Shown here one piece after another: positions 1-9,175 of a DNA stretch of 64,000 bases. The notes beneath the pieces were generated by a model that ran no database searches, was not told the DNA's origin, and saw nothing but the letters and a program-made list of their open reading frames with translations. Positions within the stretch are counted from its first letter, which is position 1, and each line of letters starts with the position of its first letter. The stretch is taken from NCBI GenBank assembly GCA_000421085.1, contig ATWE01000010.1:62001-126000 (forward strand), written 5' to 3'. The stretch comes from Ensifer sp. USDA 6670 (GTDB taxonomy: Bacteria; Pseudomonadota; Alphaproteobacteria; Rhizobiales; Rhizobiaceae). Position numbers and translations under genes: made by a program.

Positions 1-149
1 TTGCGACGCCCAGCCCCGAAAGTCAACGCAACTCTAATCGATTATAATCGTCATTCCTGTAACAGAACGGCATAAGAGCTTCGCGTTTTTCTTGCGAATG
101 GCGGCTTTGCGTGCAATCAGGTGGGTACCTTTAGCCTGGCGGGAGCGGA

Positions 150-944
150 ATGCAGCACTACTCTCCTTACGAGATCACCGGGGGCGATCCGGCAAAGGGT
201 CTCGTGATGGTTGCGGACCATGCGATGAACCGGCTGCCGCCGGAATATGGCCGGCTTGGTCTGCCCGAAAGCGCCTTCGCGCGTCACATCGCCTACGATA
301 TCGGCATCGAACCGCTGACGCGGCAATTGTCGGCCGCACTTGACGCGCCGGCCGTGCTGGGCTGTTTCTCGCGCCTTCTGATCGATCCGAATCGCGGCGA
401 AGACGACCCCACCCTGATCATGAAGATTTCCGATGGCGCGATCGTTCCGGGCAACCACCCGATCTCGGACGAGGAATGGCAGAACCGCATAAGGCGCTTT
501 CACCGCCCCTATCACGAGGCCGTATCCGAGACCATCGCCCGGTCCGCCGCCGCCGGCGGAAGAGCACCTCTCGTCATTTCCCTGCATTCCTTCACGCCCC
601 TCTGGAAGGGCGTGGCACGCCCCTGGCATGCCTCGGTTCTCTGGGACAATGACCCGCGCGCCGTCTTTCCGCTGATCGAACGGCTGGAGGCGGCCGGCGA
701 CATCGTCGTCGGCAACAACGAGCCCTATGACGGCGCGCTGCGTGGCGATACTATGTACCGGCACTGCATGGCTCCCGGGATTGCGCATGCGCTGATAGAG
801 GTCCGCCAGGACCTGATCGCCGATGCCGCGGGCGTCGCCGCCTGGACGGAACGTCTGGCGCCCATCCTTGCGGCGCTCAACGACCTGCCGGAGCTTCATG
901 CCTACCAGCGCCACCCGTCCCGGACGGGTGCTTACAGCGACTGA
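150..944 (+). CDS. N-formylglutamate amidohydrolase family protein
   Basis: The 264-residue product matches the FGase (HutG-type) fold that hydrolyses N-formylglutamate or related N-acyl amino acids in the cytoplasm. Visible family signatures are VADHAMN near residue 22, the RLLIDPNR segment near residue 74, ISLHSFTP near residue 143 with the metal-binding His, and EVRQDL near the C-terminus. The ATG at 150 follows a GGGAG ribosome site. It runs into DUF1244 after 19 bases, so the two are probably cotranscribed. A second, only distantly similar FGase lies at 54394-55293. The exact substrate cannot be read from the sequence. Confidence 0.85.
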   Translation: MQHYSPYEITGGDPAKGLVMVADHAMNRLPPEYGRLGLPESAFARHIAYDIGIEPLTRQLSAALDAPAVLGCFSRLLIDPNRGEDDPTLIMKISDGAIVPGNHPISDEEWQNRIRRFHRPYHEAVSETIARSAAAGGRAPLVISLHSFTPLWKGVARPWHASVLWDNDPRAVFPLIERLEAAGDIVVGNNEPYDGALRGDTMYRHCMAPGIAHALIEVRQDLIADAAGVAAWTERLAPILAALNDLPELHAYQRHPSRTGAYSD

Positions 945-963
945 AGAAGAGGAGGCCACCCCG

Positions 964-1269
964 ATGAGCGAAATAGGCCCGGAACAGCGCACCGCTTTCG
1001 AGGCCGCGGCCTTCCGGCGGCTGCTCGAGCATCTGCGCGAACGCAGCGACGTCCAGAACATCGACCTGATGAATCTCGCCGGCTTCTGCCGCAATTGCCT
1101 GTCGAACTGGTATCGCGAGGCGGCGGAGGCTTCCGGCGTGACGTTGAGCAAGGAGGAATCCCGGGAGATCGTCTACGGCATGCCCTATGAGGAATGGCGG
1201 TCGCAGAACCAGGGTGAGGTCTCGCCCGAACAGAAAGCCGCGTTCGAGCGCAATCGCCCGAAGGAGTAG
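964..1269 (+). CDS. DUF1244 family small protein
   Basis: A 101-residue cytoplasmic protein with the DUF1244 hallmark GFCRNCLSNWY (about residues 40-50) and the C-terminal YGMPYEEW segment. The family is conserved in Proteobacteria and has no firmly assigned biochemical role. The two cysteines of the CRNC motif are the obvious candidates for metal or redox function, which is inference. AGAGGAGG sits just upstream of ATG 964, a strong ribosome site that settles the start. It follows the FGase gene closely and precedes gapR by 107 bases. Confidence 0.85.
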   Translation: MSEIGPEQRTAFEAAAFRRLLEHLRERSDVQNIDLMNLAGFCRNCLSNWYREAAEASGVTLSKEESREIVYGMPYEEWRSQNQGEVSPEQKAAFERNRPKE

Positions 1270-1376
1270 GACCTGCGCGGGAAATGCCTGTGTTGTTGCG
1301 CAATCGCCCTTGACCTCGGCGGCCGTTCACGGCAGTTCACAGCACCCGGAAAATTCATCCCCACAAGGAGACGACC

Positions 1377-1649
1377 ATGTCGGATGCTCACGGCATTGCC
1401 CGCGACCAGCTTCGCGCTTTCATCGAACGGATCGAACGGCTGGAAGAAGAGAAGAAGACCATCGCCGACGACATCAAGGATGTCTATGGCGAAGCAAAAT
1501 CGATGGGCTTCGATGCAAAGATCCTGCGCAAGGTGATATCGATCCGCAAGCAGGACGCCGACGAGCGCATGGAACAGGAAGCGATCCTCGACACCTACCT
1601 GCAGGCGCTGGGCATGATCCCTGCCGCCGAAGCCGAGGACGCGGCCTGA
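1377..1649 (+). CDS. gapR: GapR-family nucleoid-associated protein (DUF2312)
   Basis: The 90-residue product aligns by eye with Caulobacter GapR (DUF2312). It has an N-terminal coiled-coil helix ([10 protein letters not shown], about residues 18-27), then [10 protein letters not shown] and [10 protein letters not shown] with the conserved KQD. GapR forms dimers and tetramers that clamp overtwisted, AT-rich DNA and help gyrase and topoisomerase IV during replication. An ACAAGGAGACGACC ribosome site precedes ATG 1377. A strong hairpin terminator follows immediately. The Glu/Ala-rich last ten residues look unstructured. Confidence 0.9.
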   Translation: MSDAHGIARDQLRAFIERIERLEEEKKTIADDIKDVYGEAKSMGFDAKILRKVISIRKQDADERMEQEAILDTYLQALGMIPAAEAEDAA

Positions 1650-1656
1650 TACGAGC

Positions 1657-1694
1657 AAAAAGCCCGCCGGCGGACTGACCTGGCGGGCTTTTAA
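1657..1694. terminator. Rho-independent terminator after gapR, probably bidirectional
   Basis: An 11-bp perfect stem, AAAAGCCCGCC (1658-1668) and GGCGGGCTTTT (1682-1692), with a 13-base loop and A/T tracts on both sides. It lies between convergent gapR (+) and the DUF882 gene (-), so it can serve both. Confidence 0.85.
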
Positions 1695-1715
1695 ATGTAA
1701 GCGGCAATCGAGGGC

Positions 1716-3536
1716 TCAGTTTGTGCTGAACTTCTTCACTTCCATGAAGTTGACCGCGCTGCCGCTGAAGCGCGCCGTATCGACCGCTCCGCTATTGCTG
1801 GTGAAGCCGGCCGCATAAACGGTCGTCGGAGCGACCCGGAGCGACTTGCTGACGAAGCGGGGCGCCTTGACCGGCTTCGAAAGGGTCGCCACACGGCCCG
1901 CGGAAAGTGCCCACTCGGAAATGATCTTCTGCGTCAGTTTCGGTTCCGTGCGAACGGAAGACCGGCTCTTCGCCGCGGCATCCTGCCTCTTGGGGCGGGC
2001 GCCCTTCGAGGGAGCATCAGCCTCCGTGTCGAAGACGCTGTCGAAGATCGCCTCACGTGAGCCGGAACCCGGCTGCGGCGCATAGGCGGCGACCTCGACC
2101 GCCGGAGAAAATGCAGGCGCCCGATCCTCGCTGGTCGGTGCGGCGAGGGCCACGCGTGTGCCGGCGGCCGGCGGCTGTGCCGCCGAAGCGAGCGCAGGCC
2201 GATCCGCGGAAGCGGGAATAGTGACCTCGGCGTGCGCCACGGCCGCGAGTGCCTCTTCGCCGGCCGGACGCATTCCCGGCACCGGCACGAAACCGAACTC
2301 CTGAGCCTGGCCCTCCGTGGAGGCGACGAGCGTCTCGTTGGCGATCAGAGTGTTCATGTCGCGACGGTCGAGCATTTGCGGAACCGGAACCTTGAGAGTG
2401 CTCAGATCTGCGAATTCCGAAGGCACGACCGGCGTCTGCGGCATGGCGGCTGCCAGCGCCTCCTGGGCACTGTTTTTCTCCGGCGCGACGAGTGCAACCG
2501 CTACGCCGCCATCAGCAGGGGTTTCCTTGAATGCCGGTCGCACGGCCGGCACCGGTGCGTTGATATCCTGCTGCTCCGCAGGCGCCGCGGTGGAACCGGC
2601 AACACCGGGAAGCGCATCCTGGGCCGCCGGGGCGGATGCGGTCTGCACCTTGGCCGGGGCCTCCTCTTCGCCGCCACCGGCAGCGATTGCCGCGGGTTCT
2701 TCGTCCTCGTCGCCGCCTCCGCCAAAGAGCGCAGCGAACAGATTGCGGCGCTTGCCGGTATCACCCGGACCCTTGGCGCCGCCGCCTGCGACCTGGATCG
2801 CCGATGCGCCGACGCGGCGCTTGTAATCGGCCACCGCCTGCTCATAGCCCGGCAGCGGCTTTCCGTCGGAGGGAATATGCATGGTCTTGCCGTCCGGGAA
2901 AAGCCGCGCGAGCTCGTTGCGCGTCATGCGCGGCCAGGCGCGTACCCCGCCGACGTCCATGTGGACGAAGGGCGAACCGGAAGTCGGATAATAGCCGACG
3001 CCGCCGACCTGGAACTTCATGCCCACCTCGCGCAGCGTCTTTAGCTTCACGTCCGGTATATAGAAGTCCATCGCCTTGCCGAGCATGTGCTGGCTCTTCT
3101 TCGCGACGCCCTTCGACCGCGACCTCAGCATGCCGTTCGTGGCGGGGGAGCGATAGGCGGAAACGACATGGATGTAGTCGCGCGAACCGCTCTTCTGGTA
3201 AACTTCCCAGACGAGATCGAGCAGACGCGGGTCCATTTTGGTCGGCTCGTTTCGCCGCCAGTCGCGCAGGAAGCGATTGATCTGCTGCAGACCCTTCTGA
3301 TCGTAGCGACCGTTGCGCTTGTAGGTGATCTGCGCCTTTTCCTTGGTGTGGATGAAATAGAGCTTGAGGGTGCGTGTCTGGCCGGCGGCCTCGACCGGAG
3401 GCGCCATGCCGGGTGTGACAAGGGAGCAAACCAGCGCGATGGACGCCAGGACCTGGGGCGCCTTTCGAGCGACCGCCGAGCAGAGTCTGCGCGCAAAGGA
3501 ACCGACTGGTTCCTCCAAACCGAACAAATTTGGCAT
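1716..3536 (-). CDS. DUF882/peptidase M15-like exported protein with long low-complexity tail
   Basis: The 606-residue protein starts with a hydrophobic export segment (about residues 25-50, ending VEAAG) and is probably periplasmic. Residues 55-230 form the DUF882 (YcbK/MepK-like) zinc peptidase domain. SAYRSP, SQHMLGKAMDFY and SPFVHMDVG supply the His/Asp ligands expected of M15-type cell-wall endopeptidases. The remaining ~370 residues are Ala/Pro/Glu-rich with no recognised domain; this tail is unusual, as family members are typically under 300 residues. The ATG at 3536 has GGGGA upstream. The role in peptidoglycan crosslink cleavage follows from the family. Confidence 0.8.
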   Translation of the reverse strand: MPNLFGLEEPVGSFARRLCSAVARKAPQVLASIALVCSLVTPGMAPPVEAAGQTRTLKLYFIHTKEKAQITYKRNGRYDQKGLQQINRFLRDWRRNEPTKMDPRLLDLVWEVYQKSGSRDYIHVVSAYRSPATNGMLRSRSKGVAKKSQHMLGKAMDFYIPDVKLKTLREVGMKFQVGGVGYYPTSGSPFVHMDVGGVRAWPRMTRNELARLFPDGKTMHIPSDGKPLPGYEQAVADYKRRVGASAIQVAGGGAKGPGDTGKRRNLFAALFGGGGDEDEEPAAIAAGGGEEEAPAKVQTASAPAAQDALPGVAGSTAAPAEQQDINAPVPAVRPAFKETPADGGVAVALVAPEKNSAQEALAAAMPQTPVVPSEFADLSTLKVPVPQMLDRRDMNTLIANETLVASTEGQAQEFGFVPVPGMRPAGEEALAAVAHAEVTIPASADRPALASAAQPPAAGTRVALAAPTSEDRAPAFSPAVEVAAYAPQPGSGSREAIFDSVFDTEADAPSKGARPKRQDAAAKSRSSVRTEPKLTQKIISEWALSAGRVATLSKPVKAPRFVSKSLRVAPTTVYAAGFTSNSGAVDTARFSGSAVNFMEVKKFSTN

Positions 3537-3581
3537 TCAATCCCCGTCCGACGGACAACCGTGCTTTGCTGTCTCAGATGA

Positions 3582-3649
3582 CTGTCAAATAAGGTGACAG
3601 CATGGCAATTATGCCACAGTGTTCACCGCCCCTTATAATATAGTGAACA
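3582..3649. promoter_or_regulatory. Promoter region of the DUF882 gene with two inverted repeats
   Basis: This AT-rich gap holds CTGTCA-N7-TGACAG (3582-3600) and TGTTCAC-N16-GTGAACA (3620-3649). The second repeat brackets a TATAATAT stretch that could be a -10 element. Another GGTGAAC lies near 3675. The symmetry suggests regulator binding; which regulator is unknown. Confidence 0.35.
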
Positions 3650-3716
3650 GTTTGCTAACAAGGTCTAAACGGCGGTGAACGATTTGCACGGCAAATGAGG
3701 TGTGAATGCGCCTATT

Positions 3717-5258
3717 TTATGCCGCTTCACGCAGGGGATTGTCGGGATCGATGCCGTAATCCTTGAGCTTGCGATAGAGAGTCGAGCGACCGATTCCCAG
3801 TTTGCGCGCCACTTGGCTCATCTGGCCACGGTAGAATTTCAGGGCAAACCGAATCAGTTCCTCCTCGACCTCGGCGAGCTTCCTGACCTCGCCGCCTTCG
3901 CTGAGGCTGGCGATCGCGTTCTCCAGGCGGCCGTCCGGGGCCTGCTCGGAATGCGCGGGTTGTTCCCGCGGGCCGGCATCGCCCTGGGCGGCAGCGAGCT
4001 GGCCGGAAGCGGGACGACGTTCCGGGCCGGCTTCGCCCCAGGACAGACCAGTGCGGTCGGCAACGATGTAACCCGGTATCTGGGTGGCGACCTGCGGAAA
4101 ATCCCTGACCGTGAGTTCGTGGCCTTCGGCAAGGACGACGGCGCGGAAGATCGCGTTTTCGAGCTGGCGGATATTGCCCGGCCAGTCGTAGGACGTCAGC
4201 AGCGCCATTGCACCGCCCGATACCGTCAGCCGCTGCTCGAGTCTCTGCTCGGCGGCGAAGCGCTCGACGAAGGCGCGTACCAGAACGGGGATATCCTCCT
4301 TGCGCCGGCGTAGCGCCGGAATGGTGATCGGGAAGACGTTCAGCCGATAGTAGAGATCCTCGCGGAACCGGCCCTCGCGGACCTCGGTGATCAGGTCCTT
4401 GTTGGTGGCCGAGATGAGGCGCACGTTCACCTTCTGCGGCTGACGCGCCCCGATCGTCTCGATCTCGCCCTGCTGGACCGCGCGCAGCAGTTTGACCTGG
4501 ACGTCGAGCGGAAGATCGCCGATCTCGTCGAGAAAGAGGGTGCCGCCATCGGCATCGACGAACTTGCCGCTGTGCTTATCGCTTGCGCCCGTAAACGCTC
4601 CCTTCTCATGGCCGAAGAGAATGCTCTCGACGAGATTGTGGGGGATCGCACCGCAATTGACGGTGACGAAAGGCTTCGCCGCCCGGTCGCTCGCCGCCTG
4701 GATGGCGCGGGCCACCATTTCCTTGCCGACGCCCGACTCGCCCTCGAGCACGATCGGAATGTTCGACTGGGCAGCGCGGCGCGCGAGATCGATGACGCGG
4801 ATCATCGCCGGGCTTGCCGAGACGATATCGTCGAACCCGACGGCCCCGCCGCGCGGACGCCGCGCGGTTTTGACCTTGCCGTCGCGGCTCGCCATCTTCA
4901 GCGCGTTGCCCAAGGCGATCGACAGCCGCTCCGGCGAAACCGGCTTGACGAGGAAATCGAAGGCCCCGGCCTGCATCGCCTGGACCACCGTCTCGATGCC
5001 GCCCTGCCCTGTCTGGACGATGACCGGGATGTCGATGCCACGCTCGGCCAGCGCCTCGAGAAGGCCGTGCCCGTTCATCTCCGGCATCAGAAGATCGAGC
5101 AGGATGGCGTTGATGATGCCGCCTTTGCGCTGCAGCAGTTCGAGCCCGCTGCGCCCGTTATCGGCGAGATGCGCGACATGGCCCAGCCGCTCGATCATGT
5201 TCGTCAGCAGCCGCCGCTGCACCGGATCGTCGTCGATGACAAGAATATGAGATGTCAC
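3717..5258 (-). CDS. tacA: Sigma-54-dependent response regulator (receiver-AAA+-Fis), TacA-like
   Basis: Domains of the 513-residue protein in order: receiver (about 1-120, phosphoacceptor Asp in LLDLLMPEM), sigma-54 AAA+ ATPase (about 145-380; Walker A GESGVGKE, GAFTGA loop contacting sigma-54, LFLDEIGD Walker B), a ~60-residue Ala/Gly/Glu linker, and a C-terminal Fis-type HTH (GIGRSTLYRKLKDYGI). It should activate RpoN promoters when phosphorylated. I chose GTG 5258 because AGGAGG lies six bases upstream; the reading frame extends further 5' without a ribosome site. No kinase is adjacent. The symbol rests on recalled rhizobial naming and is less certain than the function. Confidence 0.8.
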   Translation of the reverse strand: MTSHILVIDDDPVQRRLLTNMIERLGHVAHLADNGRSGLELLQRKGGIINAILLDLLMPEMNGHGLLEALAERGIDIPVIVQTGQGGIETVVQAMQAGAFDFLVKPVSPERLSIALGNALKMASRDGKVKTARRPRGGAVGFDDIVSASPAMIRVIDLARRAAQSNIPIVLEGESGVGKEMVARAIQAASDRAAKPFVTVNCGAIPHNLVESILFGHEKGAFTGASDKHSGKFVDADGGTLFLDEIGDLPLDVQVKLLRAVQQGEIETIGARQPQKVNVRLISATNKDLITEVREGRFREDLYYRLNVFPITIPALRRRKEDIPVLVRAFVERFAAEQRLEQRLTVSGGAMALLTSYDWPGNIRQLENAIFRAVVLAEGHELTVRDFPQVATQIPGYIVADRTGLSWGEAGPERRPASGQLAAAQGDAGPREQPAHSEQAPDGRLENAIASLSEGGEVRKLAEVEEELIRFALKFYRGQMSQVARKLGIGRSTLYRKLKDYGIDPDNPLREAA

Positions 5259-5456
5259 GAAAGCCTCCTGCTTGGGACACGCGGGGTACTTTTGGCCAGC
5301 ATCATGTGCCAAATCATACCGGCATTCGTCCCACAAACGGCTGAACATCCTGTTTTGAGAAATGCTTGCATTTTATCCATCGCGGGCGGTAGCAATGGGC
5401 GCCATGCCGTTGCCTCGCTTCAGGGTTAAGGCCTGTTCAAAACGAGAGAACCGACG

Positions 5457-7340
5457 ATGAATTTTGCCTCGCCACGTCTCGCCGCCTCCGGGCAATCCCT
5501 CCTGCGCGCCTGCCTGATGAATTCCGGGGCCGATCAGGCTACCGCGGCGCCGACCGAGCTCGGCGAGCTGCCGTCCTGGCGGCTCACGGACCTCTACCTC
5601 TCGCCCTCTTCCGAGGAATTCCGCTCCGACCTCGCTAAGGCGGAAGCCGACGCGACCGCCTTCGAGGCGAAATGGAAGGGCAAGCTCAAGGAGGCTGCCG
5701 GCCGAACCGGTGACCAGGGCATCGGCGCGGCCGTGAAGGAATTCGAGGCGTTGGACGACCTCATGGGCCGCATCGCCTCCTTTGCCGGACTTACCTATTT
5801 TTCCGACACCTCCAATCCGGCGAACGGAAAACTCTACGGCGACGTCCAGTCGAAGCTTACCGACATATCGGCGCATCTTCTGTTCTTCTCGCTGGAACTC
5901 AACCGCATCGACGACAAGGTGATCGACGGCGCCCTCGCGACCGACAGCCTTGCCGCCCACTATCGGCCCTGGATTCTCGACCTGCGCAAGGACAAGCCCT
6001 ATCAGCTCGACGACAGGCTGGAGCAGCTTTTCCTCGAAAAGTCGATGACCGGCGCAAACGCCTTCAACCGGCTCTTCGACGAGACGATCGCATCGCTGAC
6101 CTTTTCGGTGGACGGCAAGGAGCAGCCACTGGAAGTGACGCTCAACCTTCTGCAGGACCCTTCAGTCGAGGTGCGCAAGAAGGCAGCGCTCGCGCTTGCA
6201 GAGACTTTCAAGGCGAATATCCGCACCTTCACTCTCGTCACCAATACGCTCGCGAAGGACAAGGAAATCTCCGACCGCTGGCGCGGTTTCGAGGATATCG
6301 CCGACAGCCGCCATCTCGCCAACCGGGTGGAGCGCGAGGTCGTGGACGCTCTGGCCGCATCGGTGAAGGCCGCCTACCCCCGCCTCTCGCACCGCTATTA
6401 TGCGATGAAAGCCAAGTGGCTCGGCATGGAGCAGATGGATTTCTGGGACCGGAACGCGCCTCTGCCGGAAACCCCGAACGCGCTTATTCCCTGGAACGAA
6501 GCCAGGGACACGGTCCTTTCGGCCTATCACGCCTTCGCCCCGGAAATGGCGGCGATCGCGCGACGCTTCTTCGACGATAGCTGGATCGACGCGCCGGTCC
6601 GACCCGGCAAGGCGCCGGGTGCTTTCGCACATCCGACCGTCCCTTCGGTGCACCCCTATGTTCTGGTCAACTACATGGGCAAGCCGCGCGACGTGATGAC
6701 GCTCGCCCACGAGCTCGGACACGGCGTCCATCAGGTCCTTGCCGGCGCGCAGGGCGCGCTGATGGCCTCGACGCCGCTGACGCTTGCGGAAACCGCATCC
6801 GTGTTCGGCGAGATGCTGACCTTCCGCGCCCTTCTCGACCGGACGAAGGACAAGCGCGAGCGCAAGGCGATGCTTGCGCAGAAGGTCGAGGACATGATCA
6901 ACACGGTCGTCCGGCAAATCGCCTTCTACGATTTCGAGCGCAGGGTGCATACGGCCCGCAAGGAAGGCGAACTGACGGCCGAGGACCTGGGCCGGATATG
7001 GCTGTTGGTGCAGAGCGAAAGCCTCGGCCCGGCGATCCGGCTTTCTGAGAGCTACGAGACCTACTGGGCCTATATCCCCCACTTCATCCATTCGCCCTTC
7101 TACGTCTATGCCTATGCCTTCGGCGATTGCCTGGTGAACTCTCTCTATGCCGTCTATCAGAACGCCGAGCGCGGCTTCCAGGAGAAGTATTTCGAGATGC
7201 TGAAGGCGGGCGGAACGAAGCATCATTCCGAACTCCTGGCACCCTTCGGGCTCGACGCCGCCGATCCGTCGTTCTGGGCACAGGGCCTGTCGATGATTGA
7301 AGGCCTCATCGACGAACTGGAGGCGCTTGATAAGGCGTGA
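5457..7340 (+). CDS. pepF: M3-family oligoendopeptidase F
   Basis: A 627-residue cytoplasmic zinc metallopeptidase of the PepF/M3B type that cleaves short peptides. The active-site helix TLAHELGHGVHQ (HExxH) lies near residue 418, with the downstream ligand region ETASVFGEM near residue 445. Length is usual for the family. The start is ambiguous: ATG 5457 has GAGAGAA upstream, and ATG 5517 is an in-frame alternative that would remove 20 residues. The sigma-54 regulator is divergent, so the 5259-5456 gap holds both promoters. Confidence 0.9.
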   Translation: MNFASPRLAASGQSLLRACLMNSGADQATAAPTELGELPSWRLTDLYLSPSSEEFRSDLAKAEADATAFEAKWKGKLKEAAGRTGDQGIGAAVKEFEALDDLMGRIASFAGLTYFSDTSNPANGKLYGDVQSKLTDISAHLLFFSLELNRIDDKVIDGALATDSLAAHYRPWILDLRKDKPYQLDDRLEQLFLEKSMTGANAFNRLFDETIASLTFSVDGKEQPLEVTLNLLQDPSVEVRKKAALALAETFKANIRTFTLVTNTLAKDKEISDRWRGFEDIADSRHLANRVEREVVDALAASVKAAYPRLSHRYYAMKAKWLGMEQMDFWDRNAPLPETPNALIPWNEARDTVLSAYHAFAPEMAAIARRFFDDSWIDAPVRPGKAPGAFAHPTVPSVHPYVLVNYMGKPRDVMTLAHELGHGVHQVLAGAQGALMASTPLTLAETASVFGEMLTFRALLDRTKDKRERKAMLAQKVEDMINTVVRQIAFYDFERRVHTARKEGELTAEDLGRIWLLVQSESLGPAIRLSESYETYWAYIPHFIHSPFYVYAYAFGDCLVNSLYAVYQNAERGFQEKYFEMLKAGGTKHHSELLAPFGLDAADPSFWAQGLSMIEGLIDELEALDKA

Positions 7341-7394
7341 CCCGCTCGGGCCTTGCTGGCCCCGTCGGACCGAATTTGACAGCGACCGACCTCG

Positions 7395-8552
7395 ATGATC
7401 GAACACGCGCCCTATGTCCTCTTCCGGGACGACAGCGAGAACCGCACGACGGTTTTCGCTGAGCCCTTGCGCGTCATCACGGCACGGACGAGGGCGGAGT
7501 TTCATCGCGGCCTTGGCGAAATCGAAGCGGCCCATCGCGCCGGCAAATGGATTGCGGGCTTCATGGCCTACGAAGCGGGCCATCTTTTCGAGAAGAAACT
7601 GGCCCCCTTCGCGCCGGAGAACCGGGAAACACCGCTGATGTCCTTCGGCGTCTTCGACGCGCCGGCGGAGGATCATCCGCTTGCGGTGCCGCAGCGGCGC
7701 ATCGAAAACGAGCCCTTCCTCCTTGAGCCTCGCGCCGGCTGGGATTTTCCTGCTTATCGCCAGCGCTTCGAAAAGCTGCACCGGCACCTGCGCCAGGGCG
7801 ATTGCTACCAGGCGAACCTGACCATGCCGATCCATGCGCGCTGGTCCGGCGATCCGCTTGCCGCCTTCTGGTCGCTGATCGAGCGTCAACCGGTGAAATA
7901 CGGCGCACTCGTCGCCCTCGACGGCCCGGTCCTGCTGTCGCGCTCGCCCGAACTTTTCTTCCGGGTCGACGCCGACGGCTGGATCGAGACGCATCCGATG
8001 AAGGGCACGGCGCGGCGCGGCTCGAGTCCCGGTGAGGATGACGCGATCATCGCAGCGATGCGCGCCGACGAGAAGACGCAGGCCGAAAACCGCATGATCG
8101 TCGACCTTCTGCGCAACGACATCTCCCGCGTCACCGAAGTCGGCACGCTCGACGTGCCGAAGCTCTTCGAAATCGAGACCTATCCTACGGTCCACCAGAT
8201 GGTGAGCCATGTCAGGGCGAAGCTTCTGCCTGATATCGGCATCGCCGACATATTCGCAGCGCTCTTCCCCTGCGGCTCCGTTACCGGCGCGCCGAAGATG
8301 CGGGCGATGGAAATTCTCCACGACCTGGAGTCCGGTCCGCGTGACGCCTATTGCGGCGCGATCGGCTACATCGCCCCGAACCGCACGATGCGCTTCAATG
8401 TCGCGATCCGCACCATATCCCTCTTTGCCGGGGGCCGGGCCGTGTTCAATGTCGGCGGCGGCATCGTCTTCGATTCCAAGGCCGAAGCAGAATATGAGGA
8501 ATGCCTGTTGAAGGCCCGCTTTGCCGTCGGCGATGCCGAGATCGCCCGATGA
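7395..8552 (+). CDS. pabB: Aminodeoxychorismate synthase component I
   Basis: The 385-residue protein is a chorismate-binding enzyme of the PabB/TrpE family. Family motifs are QANLTMP near residue 137, THPMKGTARRG near residue 198, ENRMIVDLLRND near residue 235, PCGSVTGAPK near residue 296 and the C-terminal GGGIVFDS. It makes 4-amino-4-deoxychorismate for folate synthesis with a separate glutaminase, which is not in the window. The start ATG lies 52 bases after pepF. Its stop overlaps the next ATG in an ATGA junction, implying translational coupling to the lyase-like aminotransferase. Confidence 0.88.
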   Translation: MIEHAPYVLFRDDSENRTTVFAEPLRVITARTRAEFHRGLGEIEAAHRAGKWIAGFMAYEAGHLFEKKLAPFAPENRETPLMSFGVFDAPAEDHPLAVPQRRIENEPFLLEPRAGWDFPAYRQRFEKLHRHLRQGDCYQANLTMPIHARWSGDPLAAFWSLIERQPVKYGALVALDGPVLLSRSPELFFRVDADGWIETHPMKGTARRGSSPGEDDAIIAAMRADEKTQAENRMIVDLLRNDISRVTEVGTLDVPKLFEIETYPTVHQMVSHVRAKLLPDIGIADIFAALFPCGSVTGAPKMRAMEILHDLESGPRDAYCGAIGYIAPNRTMRFNVAIRTISLFAGGRAVFNVGGGIVFDSKAEAEYEECLLKARFAVGDAEIAR

Positions 8553-9175
8553 CCGGTTTTTCCCTGATCGAGACGCTGCGTTACGAACCGGAGCATGGCT
8601 TTACGAGGCTGCGGCTGCATCTGGCGCGGCTGACGCGCTCGGCCAGGCGCCTCGGCTTTGAGGGTGCGGCCGCAGCCGAGGCGGCGCTGGGGCGAGCCGT
8701 TTCGGGCGCGCGAGCGCCGCTGCGCGTGCGCCTTACGCTCGACCGCGACGGCAGCATCGATGTGACGACGGCGCCCTTCGTTCCGCTTGCCGAAGGCGCG
8801 GCATGGCGGGTGCGGATCGCCTCGACGCGCCTCGATTCCAGCGACCGGCTGCTCCGGATGAAGACGACGCGCCGGAGCCGCTACGAGGCGGCACGCAGCG
8901 AGTTTTCTACGGCTGAGGCCGACGAGGTGGTCCTGCTCAACGAAAAGGGGGAAGTCTGCGAGGGCACGATATCTTCGGTCTTTCTCGATGACGGCAGCGG
9001 GTACTTGAAGACGCCGCCGATCGCCTGTGGCCTTCTCGCCGGCGTTCTGCGCACGGAGCTCATCTGCCAGCGGCGGGCACGGGTCGAGCGGTTGGCTCCC
9101 GCCGACCTCGCAAGCGGCCGTCTTTACATCGGCAATTCCCTAAGGGGCCTGATCCGGGCTGAACTCACGGTCTGA
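8549..9175 (+). CDS. Class IV aminotransferase-fold protein, probable aminodeoxychorismate lyase
   Basis: A 208-residue fold-type IV PLP enzyme. The PLP Lys is likely the K of RMKTTRRS (about residue 99). The EVVLLNEKGEVCEGTISSVF block and the LLAGVLR segment (about 161) are characteristic. It is coupled by ATGA overlap to pabB, so a PabC-like step (4-aminobenzoate plus pyruvate from aminodeoxychorismate) is the natural inference. It is shorter than classical PabC or branched-chain aminotransferases. Its last 36 bases overlap the convergent GGDEF gene. Confidence 0.78.
   Translation: MTGFSLIETLRYEPEHGFTRLRLHLARLTRSARRLGFEGAAAAEAALGRAVSGARAPLRVRLTLDRDGSIDVTTAPFVPLAEGAAWRVRIASTRLDSSDRLLRMKTTRRSRYEAARSEFSTAEADEVVLLNEKGEVCEGTISSVFLDDGSGYLKTPPIACGLLAGVLRTELICQRRARVERLAPADLASGRLYIGNSLRGLIRAELTV

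Noticed and set aside
6162..8321. 719-codon minus-strand ORF opposite pepF and pabB
   Set aside because: Crosses the pepF/pabB junction without domains; shadow of well-supported genes.
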